Shown: positions 37,483 to 44,246 of the stretch, in pieces
Layout: each line of letters starts with the position of its first letter
Numbering within the stretch: the stretch's first letter is position 1
NCBI GenBank assembly: GCA_039818985.1
Contig: JBCBSU010000001.1
Location: 212,367-276,366, forward strand
Source of the DNA: Pseudomonadota bacterium
Lineage (GTDB): Bacteria > Pseudomonadota > Alphaproteobacteria > Sphingomonadales > Sphingomonadaceae
DNA length: 64,000 nt
Reading direction: 5' to 3'
Notes under the pieces: generated by a model
Seen by the model: the letters and a program-made list of their open reading frames with translations, nothing else
Told to the model about the DNA's origin: nothing
Databases searched by the model: none
Translations under genes and position numbers: made by a program

Positions 37483-38112
37483 GTGTCGCACAAAACTTCT
37501 GACTTCACCGTACCCGGCGAGCCACCCATGGGCTGGCTGGCACGTATGGTGTTCCGTCTGCTGGTGTTCATCTATCGCCGTCACAAATTCACACCGGTGG
37601 GAGAGGCGCCGGAATTCCGCAAATTCATCATCATCGCGGTGCCGCATACCAGCAACTGGGATTTCCCCAACTATGTCGGCCTGACCCGCGAAATGGGGCT
37701 GCGCACCCGGTTCATGGCCAAGGCCTCGCTGTTCAAATGGCCGATGGGCACGTTCATGCGTCAGGTTGGCGGGGTGCCGGTCGATCGCGATGCGGCCAAG
37801 GATATGGTGCAGCAAATGGCCGAGGAATTCGCCGCGCGTGATGACTTTATCCTGACTATCGCGCCCGAAGGCACGCGCAGCGCCGCCACTCGCTGGCGCA
37901 CCGGCTTCTACCATATCGCCATGGCAGCCAAGGTGCCGATTGTCTGTGGCTTTATGGACTATAGGAGCCGACGTGCCGGCCTGGGCCCAGTGATCCACCC
38001 GACCGGCGATTATGATGCCGATATGGCCCCCGCCTTTGCCTTTTATGAAGGGATGAGCGGACGGCGCGGCGAGGGACTGAAGGGCGATGCCGGCAAGGGC
38101 ATGCGCGAATGA
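37483..38112 (+). CDS. Lysophospholipid acyltransferase family protein
   Basis: The 209-residue protein carries the PlsC-type motifs: PHTSNWDF (HX4D catalytic pair) at about residue 54 and IAPEGTRSA at about 127. It should transfer an acyl chain to a glycerophospholipid or related acceptor at the inner membrane. An N-terminal hydrophobic segment (WLARMVFRLLVFIY) anchors it. The start GTG at 37483 follows a truncated GFA gene; the ATG at 37528 is an alternative. It overlaps the cupin gene by 4 bp. Confidence 0.85.
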   Translation: MSHKTSDFTVPGEPPMGWLARMVFRLLVFIYRRHKFTPVGEAPEFRKFIIIAVPHTSNWDFPNYVGLTREMGLRTRFMAKASLFKWPMGTFMRQVGGVPVDRDAAKDMVQQMAEEFAARDDFILTIAPEGTRSAATRWRTGFYHIAMAAKVPIVCGFMDYRSRRAGLGPVIHPTGDYDADMAPAFAFYEGMSGRRGEGLKGDAGKGMRE

Positions 38113-38549
38113 CCGCCAAAGAGATCATCACCGCGCTAGATCTGGCACCACATCCCGAGGGTGGCTGGTATCGTGAGCTATGGCGCAGTGATGTCAAACT
38201 GGGCGAAAACACTGCCTATACCGGTGGTCGCGCCAGTGCCACGGCGATCTATTTTCTGCTCGAAACCGGCCAGCGCTCCGCCTGGCACCGTGTCGATGCG
38301 CATGAGCTCTGGCTCTGGCATGCTGGCGATCCGTTGACCCTTTCGCACAAGCCTGGATGGGGCGATGCGCCGCGACATCCCGTGCTTGGCACCGAGCTTG
38401 CCGCCGGCCAGCAACCGCAAATCCGTATCCCCGCGCATCACTGGCAGGCAGCCGAACCGCTGCCGGTGGAAGGTGGTGCGGGATACACGCTGGTCAGCTG
38501 CATCGTCTCGCCGGGGTTTGAGTTTGCCGGATTTGAGATGCGGGCGTGA
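38109..38549 (+). CDS. DUF985 cupin-fold protein
   Basis: A 146-residue cupin of the DUF985 type: LAPHPEGGWYRELW at the N-terminus, SATAIYFLLETGQRSAWHRVDAHELWLWHAGDPL with the metal-binding His pattern, and YTLVSCIVSPGFEFAGFEM at the end. Family members bind metal or sugar-like ligands; the specific role is unknown. Its ATG overlaps the stop of the acyltransferase gene by 4 bp, so the two are likely co-translated. Confidence 0.9.
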   Translation: MTAKEIITALDLAPHPEGGWYRELWRSDVKLGENTAYTGGRASATAIYFLLETGQRSAWHRVDAHELWLWHAGDPLTLSHKPGWGDAPRHPVLGTELAAGQQPQIRIPAHHWQAAEPLPVEGGAGYTLVSCIVSPGFEFAGFEMRA

Positions 38550-38604
38550 GACTCGGGGTCGAAAGGTCCCATATTGTTCGCTGTTGCGTAATCAGCAGAT
38601 GCAC

Positions 38605-39156
38605 TTAGCCGCTTTTCTTACCCTTATTGCCGGTTATATCGAACGTGGTATCAAATCGACCTGGTGAGTTAACAATTGAAGATGGTGATTTGGTATCGTG
38701 GTAGAATGTTGTTCCTTGGCGCCAGATATCACCGGCTCCGTCGGATGGTAAAATATAAGGCTTCGTATCTTGGCTGTGCCCCGATATTCTTTCTTCGGTG
38801 GATTTGGTAGGCCTGTCTAGAATGATAGTACCAGCTGGGGCGGGAGTATTTTTATAGGCAGGGACAAATTTCAGTCGCAGGGTATGGATCAATTCGCTTG
38901 CTACTTCGCCACCGCCCTCGACTCCCGCATCAATTACCCAGAATTTTGCAGCGAATTTGCCGCCGGCTTTTGCGACGCGGCCTGCCGTGAATTTCACTTC
39001 CAATTCTGCGCTGTCCAAATGCAAGACGGCTCCCCGGCCATCCTTTCTAGCCGTTTCGCTGGCTTCAAGCAGTGAGTGGCGAATTTCACTCAGCGCATCT
39101 TCAAGAGAAAGCCGGTCTTGATTGTCCGGAGGATTTTTCTCGCTGTTATTTGCCAT
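38605..39156 (-). CDS. Trypco2-type domain protein, orphan
   Basis: The 183-residue protein has an N-terminal helix (LSLEDALSEIRHSLLEASETA), then a beta-strand pair (VLHLDSAELEVKFTAGRVAKAG and KFWVIDAGVEGGGEVASELIHTLRLKFVP), the pattern of the trypsin-co-occurring domain 2 (trypco2). The rest, from about residue 108, is polar and unassigned. These domains usually occur beside trypsin-like proteases and NTPases in predicted conflict systems; here no such partner is adjacent. The gene and its upstream region are AT-richer than the neighbours, which suggests acquisition. It is convergent with the cupin gene. Confidence 0.7.
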   Translation of the reverse strand: MANNSEKNPPDNQDRLSLEDALSEIRHSLLEASETARKDGRGAVLHLDSAELEVKFTAGRVAKAGGKFAAKFWVIDAGVEGGGEVASELIHTLRLKFVPAYKNTPAPAGTIILDRPTKSTEERISGHSQDTKPYILPSDGAGDIWRQGTTFYHDTKSPSSIVNSPGRFDTTFDITGNKGKKSG

Positions 39157-39550
39157 CGTACATTCCCGATTGGGCTATGATTATTACTTAATTTAGCGAT
39201 CAATGAAAGAGATTTTTGGTGAAGCAAAATGAACTGAGCGAGATTGGAATTATATAGTATTTATTTATTATATCATTACTTTTTGCGTAAAATTCATCAA
39301 TGCATCGCTTCACCTCTACGGCTGCCGCACCTTTGCGTCACGAGATCTTTGCGTCACGAGATCGCCACCGATGAGTGAAGGAAACGCCAACGCCACTAGG
39401 GCTGCCGGATAGTCCGAATCAGAGCTGCCTGTAAGCGCCAGATACAGCATTAGGGCAGGACGGTCGCCAGCGCGCTGGCAGGCAGCGGCAGCGGGGTGGC
39501 GATGCAGCCGGTGAGCGGCGTGAGGGCCGCCGCTATGGCTTCCCTTCGCC
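39157..39550. other. AT-rich intergenic region
   Basis: About 390 bp without a gene. The part near 39240-39300 is strongly AT-rich and likely holds the promoter of the trypco2 gene. A perfect tandem pair lies at 39332-39363. No tRNA or other RNA gene was recognised. Confidence 0.6.
39332..39363. repeat. Perfect 16-bp tandem duplication
   Basis: The unit TTTGCGTCACGAGATC is present twice head to tail without a mismatch. Nothing else of the same kind is seen in the window; it may be a recent slippage event. Confidence 0.9.
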
Positions 39551-40090
39551 TCAATCGTCGGGCGCGGCGGCGATGATTTTTATCTCGACTGCGCCTTCGG
39601 GAACGTAGAGCCGGTCGATATCGATCACCGTCCAGGCCGGGAAGGGTGCCTTGACATAGCGATTCTTGACCTCAGCCATGATCGGCAGGCTGTCATCGAC
39701 ATCGACATGGAAGCTGGTGATGTCGAGCACATGTTCCCAGCCCGATCCGGCGCGCTCGAGCGTCTCTCCCAGCTTCTCGAACACCGCGACATAGGCTGCC
39801 TCCGGGTCGTTGCCATGCACCACGATGACGCCGGAGAGATAGACCTTCTCGTCATGGATCACCGCATCGGCATAGCCGAACTGCTCCTGAAATGCGCGGG
39901 CGCGCGGGTTTTCAGGCATGAGCGAGATTTTCGGTTCGATATTGCCGGACTCTGCCTCTTCATCCGCGAGAGCGGCTTCTGCGGCTGCTTCTGCTGCTCC
40001 TACAGCTTCCGCAGCAATGTCCTGCGCCTGTGCTGCGCCCGCTCCGGTCATCAGCGCCATGCCGGCGATACAGCAAGTCAGTTGTCGCAT
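39551..40090 (-). CDS. Exported RidA-like (YjgF/YER057c) protein, likely non-catalytic
   Basis: The 179-residue product has a signal peptide (CCIAGMALMTGAGAAQAQ), then an Ala/Glu-rich linker (about 24-50) and a RidA fold from about residue 70 (YADAVIHDEKVYLSGVIVV, LERAGSGWEHVLDITSFHVDV, VKNRYVKAPFPAWTVIDI, PEGAVEIKIIAAA). RidA deaminases need an Arg in the PAR-T motif; here the residue is Trp153 (FPAWTV), so enamine deaminase activity is unlikely. GAGGAGGGAAAA precedes the ATG. The frame is open upstream but lacks similarity there. Confidence 0.85.
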   Translation of the reverse strand: MRQLTCCIAGMALMTGAGAAQAQDIAAEAVGAAEAAAEAALADEEAESGNIEPKISLMPENPRARAFQEQFGYADAVIHDEKVYLSGVIVVHGNDPEAAYVAVFEKLGETLERAGSGWEHVLDITSFHVDVDDSLPIMAEVKNRYVKAPFPAWTVIDIDRLYVPEGAVEIKIIAAAPDD

Positions 40091-40331
40091 ATGTTTTCCC
40101 TCCTCTTGGCTTGGGCCCAGTCTATCTTGGCAAGGACAGGCGCACAACGGCAGCCATTTGGCCGCGCCAAAAAATTTCGCTGTATTTTGCAATATAGAGT
40201 CGACATTTTTCCTATCTTAGATACATTTATGGCGCAGAGCGTGCGTCCTCCGGGTGAAGCATGGGAAAGGCTGACAAACGCACCAGACTCGGCAAGCACA
40301 ACAGTGCAGCCGACAGAAGTGGAGAATGGCG

Positions 40332-41273
40332 ATGGTATTCAAGTGGCTGGCGGATGTCCGCAGATATGATCAAAACCCGTATCCCGGGGTGGTAGCGGCG
40401 ATTGCCCGCCATTGCGGTCTGGCGTTGCGAACCCCCGAAGGTGCGCAGCTCTCCTTTTCCGATCCCGAAGCAACAGCCGATGTGCGCGAGAATTTCCTGA
40501 AAGGCATGCTGGGCCTGACCGAATCCGATGCCAAGCTCGATGCCGGAATTGCCGAGGTCGGCAAGCAGATGGAGGAAGACGAGCACAAGAACCGGGTGAC
40601 TGCCTATTATCTTCTCACCAAGCATTTCGAGAAATTCGGTGCCTTCGGCTATGCCGCCGCCGGTGCCGCGGGCGCCGCTGCGGCGTCGGTCGCCGGTGCA
40701 GTCACCAACCGCTTCCGTGATGCCGGTGCCCGTCGCCCGGCCTATGCCGATGACGGAATTTTCGGGACTCTCTTCCTCGCTGGTGCAGGCATGGCCGGCT
40801 TGCTGTTCTTCGGCATGGCTGCTGCTTCATGGCTTACTTACCTGGCCGAGTCGGAGGAAGCGGCGGCGCCCGCCGCCGCTGCGGTTGAGGCTGCGCCCGC
40901 TGCGGCTCCAGCAGCACCGGCAGGCGCAGGCGTGGCTGCGGCCGAAGTCGACGGCGCGCCCATGCTCACTGTCTATTTCGACACGGGGTCTGCTGGAATC
41001 AGCCCCGAATTCGATGCGGCCGCGGCTGACATGGTGACTTATCTCGAGGCCAATCCGGACGCCAGCGTCGCGATATCCGGGTTTAACGATCCGAGCGGCA
41101 ATGCCGAATTCAATGCCGAGCTGTCAAAGAACCGTGCGGAAAATGTCCAGGCGGCTCTGGTGGCGCAGGGTGTTGATGCCGGCCGGACCGCTCTGGTGCG
41201 ACCCGATAACACCACAATCTCCAACATGACCATTGCAGAAGCGCGTCGCGTCGAAGTGACAATCGCGCAATAA
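40332..41273 (+). CDS. DUF2853-transmembrane-OmpA fusion protein
   Basis: The 313-residue protein has a cytoplasmic N-terminal DUF2853 domain (about 8-98: ENFLKGMLGLTESDAKLDAGIAEVGKQM, NRVTAYYLLTKHFEKFG), an Ala-rich stretch, one membrane helix near residues 140-165 (FGTLFLAGAGMAGLLFFGMA), an Ala/Pro linker, and an OmpA-like peptidoglycan-binding domain (about 205-311: LTVYFDTGSAGISPEF, LSKNRAENVQAALV, EARRVEVTI). It should span the inner membrane and reach the cell wall. GGAG lies 7 bases before the ATG at 40332; an ATG at 40326 is too close. I know no described function for this combination. Confidence 0.8.
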   Translation: MVFKWLADVRRYDQNPYPGVVAAIARHCGLALRTPEGAQLSFSDPEATADVRENFLKGMLGLTESDAKLDAGIAEVGKQMEEDEHKNRVTAYYLLTKHFEKFGAFGYAAAGAAGAAAASVAGAVTNRFRDAGARRPAYADDGIFGTLFLAGAGMAGLLFFGMAAASWLTYLAESEEAAAPAAAAVEAAPAAAPAAPAGAGVAAAEVDGAPMLTVYFDTGSAGISPEFDAAAADMVTYLEANPDASVAISGFNDPSGNAEFNAELSKNRAENVQAALVAQGVDAGRTALVRPDNTTISNMTIAEARRVEVTIAQ

Positions 41274-41697
41274 CAAGGCGCATTGCATGCGGGGGAGCGC
41301 TATGCGCGCCCCCGCGCCTTTATAACTGCGCCCGATTATCGCCCAGTAGCGCCTGTTTATCCGTCGCGTGACGGTTCCTTCTTCTGCCAGCCCCTCTTCC
41401 TTGTTGCCGGTTTAAAAGCGCCGAATTGCCGTTTTTTGGCAGGAATAGGCGTTTCCCCACGTTTCACATTGCGCTTTCTCGCTATCGGCCTGGCATTAGC
41501 CGGGGCCGATGCGGGACGTGACGCCAACATCACAGCATGACCATGTCGCCTCCATATTCCCGGCCAGGCCGCTCCGGCACTATTGCTGAAACCGGACAGG
41601 TAGGCCTGCAGTCAACAGCGGGGACAGGCGTGACAGCTGTCACGCGTAGCGAGGCGTTTCATGTTTAGTGCTGTGACTTTCAAGAAGGAGTGAAACA
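41274..41697. other. Intergenic region upstream of the lectin-like gene
   Basis: About 420 bp with no gene I can support; an open frame at 41283-41540 lacks an RBS and any recognisable pattern. The 3' part holds the palindrome at 41628-41645 and a strong RBS (AAGAAGGAG) ahead of the ATG at 41698. Confidence 0.5.
41628..41645. promoter_or_regulatory. Perfect 18-bp palindrome, candidate operator
   Basis: The sequence GCGTGACAGCTGTCACGC is an exact inverted repeat without spacer, centred about 61 bp before the ATG of the lectin-like gene. A perfect dyad of this length at this place is typical of an operator for a dimeric regulator; the regulator is not known. No T-run follows, so a terminator is unlikely. 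Confidence 0.55.
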
Positions 41698-42234
41698 ATG
41701 GAAGACTTACTTGAAAGTTTCAAAGTTACGCAAGATTCTCAAGAGCTTTTGCTCGAGAATGCAGCCAGTCACATCGATACCGATGAAGAGCTGTCGCTAT
41801 CGCAGCCTGAGGATAGCAAGGTAGAAATGATCGAAGCTGCAGTCGAGGAAAGGCGCATTGTCGGTGGCCCTTTTCGGGGTATCTACTGGGATTTGCCGGC
41901 CAACAACATTTGGCGGCTGGCCATTAACGGCAGGCCTCTTGTTGCAAACTACTTCAATTTCTCCATTTCCAATCTTGGCTGGCGCGCTGGTAGAGGTTGG
42001 CCGTGGTATACTACGCCATGTCCGCGAGGCGGCAGAGCAGGTCGCGGTTTCGCGTTCCCGGGTTCGCCGCCACATGCCACATGCCTGATTGTCGGAGGCA
42101 ATGCTTTCACAAATTGCCACATGTCCGGCTGGGCGCGTGGCGCCGGGCGGTCACAGGTCGTCTTTGGTGTCAATGACGATAACTACAGTGACAATACAGG
42201 CGGTTTCCGACTCCATCTCAATGGCTGGTCCTGA
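41698..42234 (+). CDS. Acidic-leader protein with PA-IL/galactose-binding-like domain
   Basis: The 178-residue protein starts with a strongly acidic, helical 50-residue region without a signal peptide, ending in ERRIVGG (a double Gly at residues 56-57). The rest is rich in Gly, Trp, Asn and Cys, and its end (CLIVGGNAF, GRSQVVFGVNDD-NYSDNTGGFRLHL) recalls the calcium/sugar-binding loop of PA-IL-type lectins (GVND...DNSG.F). The leader plus double Gly could be a processing site for a peptidase-type exporter, but no such gene is nearby. Strong RBS AAGGAG. Assignment is by pattern only. Confidence 0.5.
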   Translation: MEDLLESFKVTQDSQELLLENAASHIDTDEELSLSQPEDSKVEMIEAAVEERRIVGGPFRGIYWDLPANNIWRLAINGRPLVANYFNFSISNLGWRAGRGWPWYTTPCPRGGRAGRGFAFPGSPPHATCLIVGGNAFTNCHMSGWARGAGRSQVVFGVNDDNYSDNTGGFRLHLNGWS

Positions 42235-42431
42235 CCTCGATCAGCCATTGACGAGCCAGATAATCTGCTCATTTGGTAAAGATTGACGGGAGCAACGCTT
42301 CAGACGCAATGGTCCTGGCCATATGCTCCTGTCAATTTTACATGGAAATCCGCGCCGTTGCGATACATCCGGCCATCTTCCCCCTATCCCTAGCCACGTT
42401 TTTCGCAATTGCATGCCATCAACCACACTGC

Positions 42432-43373
42432 CTATCTGTCTCCCGCCGCCGCCTTCTCTTCGGCCAGTTCCTTTTGCGTGGTTGTTTCGAAACTGGTGAA
42501 CTGCCGGGTCTCTGCCGGGGCCACCGTTATCGCGGCAATCTCATCAACGTCACGCTGGGCCTTGGTGTGGAACTCGCGCAGATCGGTCAGCTCTTCCCTG
42601 CGCTTTTCCAGCTTATCCTGTCGGCTTTCCAGCCGCTGCTGGGCGGTCTCCACCGCAGTCTTGCGCCGTGTGCTCTGTGGCCGTTCCTCGAGCTTCACCT
42701 CGCTCGCTGCCAATTTGATCTCGGCCTTTGCCAGGCTCGCCTCTGCCTTGGCCACGCGCTTTTTCTGCGCCTCAAGCTGCTGCTGCGACACCGATAGTCT
42801 GTGCGCGGTCACATCACCGGGCTCCGCGCAATATTGCATTGCCGGTGCCACCACATCATCGGCACCATAGACCGTCAGCTTCTGTAGCTTCCACTTACCC
42901 TGTTGCCGCTGGAACAGGCCATCATAGACGCCGACAATATCTCCCGCATCATTGACAACCGCCCATTGGCCCAGCGCAGTGCGGTAATCACCGGCGCGGA
43001 AGAAACGCAGCGGCTGCGGCTCCAGCCGATGCCCTGTTATGGCGATCGGGTCGCTGGCACCGTCGATATCGGCAGACAGCACGGTGACACCAGCGGCTAT
43101 CCATTCGGTTTTGCGCGAGTCCCGAAAGGCCGCGCTCTTGCGCCCGCCATTTAGCGCGGCATCAAAATAACGCTGCATTACCTGCGGTGCCGGCAGTCGC
43201 GCCTCGTCAATCTCCTTTTCCGGCGGCGCGGTGCCGGTGATGCAGGTATTCGGTCCGCTATTGGCCAGCACCGCGGCGATGGCATCGATATAGACCGGAT
43301 ATTGTGCCTGTGCCGGCACCGCCGCCAGCAAAGACACCATGGCCGCGCCATGTATCATATGTTTCACTTTCAC
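42432..43373 (-). CDS. Secreted protein with C-terminal coiled coil
   Basis: The 313-residue product begins with a signal peptide (MIHGAAMVSLLAAVPAQAQ). A globular part of about 160 residues (WIAAGVTVLSADIDGASDPIAI, RTALGQWAVVNDAGDIVGVYDGLF-QRQQGKWKLQKLTVYG) looks like a small NTF2/SnoaL-type or similar fold; residues about 195-285 are a heptad-rich coiled coil with many Glu, Lys and Arg. The GTG at 43373 follows AAGGAGCGCAGG. I do not recognise the family. The gene lies 45 bp downstream of the next secreted-protein gene on the same strand. Confidence 0.75.
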   Translation of the reverse strand: MKVKHMIHGAAMVSLLAAVPAQAQYPVYIDAIAAVLANSGPNTCITGTAPPEKEIDEARLPAPQVMQRYFDAALNGGRKSAAFRDSRKTEWIAAGVTVLSADIDGASDPIAITGHRLEPQPLRFFRAGDYRTALGQWAVVNDAGDIVGVYDGLFQRQQGKWKLQKLTVYGADDVVAPAMQYCAEPGDVTAHRLSVSQQQLEAQKKRVAKAEASLAKAEIKLAASEVKLEERPQSTRRKTAVETAQQRLESRQDKLEKRREELTDLREFHTKAQRDVDEIAAITVAPAETRQFTSFETTTQKELAEEKAAAGDR

Positions 43374-43418
43374 CCTGCGCTCCTTTTCCCTGTTCGCGCA
43401 GGCATGGTGTAGCGCGCA

Positions 43419-43865
43419 TCAGCTGTCTTTGCCACGGCAGGTGCCCAAAGTCTCGAAGAGTCTCTTCGTGCCCTTCTGTTCGCCCTTGATAAACGCCACA
43501 TAAAGCTCCGACGCGGTGTTGTGAAAGCCGGTATAGACGTCCTCGGCATTTTTGGCGCTGCGCCCCCTGGCAATAAACAGCTGACTGCGCGTCTCTGGCA
43601 GGCCATTGGTGAAGGCCGGGCCCAGCTCGTCCAGCTCCGCCTCTGAGATATAGCCTTTCTTCGCCGCGGTCGCGACAGCGCCCCAATAAGCGGCGCACAT
43701 CAGATATTCCTCGGTCGTCTGCGCCCGGATGCCGCTGAACTTGCCCTTCTCATAGGCGATGCGCGCGGTCAGCAGATCATAATTGGCCTGGGCCAGCGCG
43801 GGCGCTGCGCTCAGGCCGACCACCAGAGCGGCGGCTGTGGCGGTGATGGAACGGAATAGGTGCAT
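43419..43865 (-). CDS. Small secreted helical protein of unknown function
   Basis: From the ATG at 43865 (preceded by GGGAGGATT) the protein has 148 residues. A signal peptide (ATAAALVVGLSAAPALAQ) is followed by a mostly helical part with two Cys (C58 in YLMCAAYWGA, C143 near the end in LGTCRGKDS) that may form a disulfide. Family unknown to me. It precedes the coiled-coil secreted protein on the same strand and is likely in one transcript with it. Confidence 0.75.
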   Translation of the reverse strand: MHLFRSITATAAALVVGLSAAPALAQANYDLLTARIAYEKGKFSGIRAQTTEEYLMCAAYWGAVATAAKKGYISEAELDELGPAFTNGLPETRSQLFIARGRSAKNAEDVYTGFHNTASELYVAFIKGEQKGTKRLFETLGTCRGKDS

Positions 43866-44246
43866 GGTGAATCCTCCCTGTTGCGCATTGTTGGTAGGCA
43901 CATTGCGGTGCCGCGCGATGGAAGGACCCGACAAAAACCGGCACAGGCTTTGCCGCCGCTGCGCACCGTCAAAATGCGCCTAGAGGATCAAGAGGCGGGC
44001 TGCGCCATATCAGCGGCGGTGGGGTCAGAGGGAAAACATCGGGTGAGGGTGAAGATGTGTCGTTCATCCGCCATTTTAGGCCATATTTTGAAAGAGTAGG
44101 AAACAGCATCTAATGGAAGGTGAATGAATAAATTGGTAAGTATCCAAATGAAAACTTGACTGTGTATTCTGGTAGAATAATTTCGTGTCAATAACAAAAC
44201 AGGGGCTGCGGAGCATCAGAGCATACGCAGAAATTGGGCCTTAGAA
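43866..44246. other. Intergenic region entering the AT-rich island
   Basis: About 380 bp. The first half is GC-rich like the backbone; from about 44040 the composition turns AT-rich and stays so to about 46800. It should hold the divergent promoters of the secreted-protein pair and the decarboxylase. No repeat, tRNA or attachment site was recognised at the boundary. Confidence 0.5.

Noticed and set aside
41283-41540. An 85-codon open frame in the gap upstream of the lectin-like gene
   Set aside because: No RBS, no signal or family pattern, and its composition looks like intergenic DNA.
44156-44184. A TTGACT ... TAGAAT promoter-like pair upstream of the decarboxylase
   Set aside because: The gap between the two boxes is only about 11 bases, too short for a standard sigma-70 promoter.
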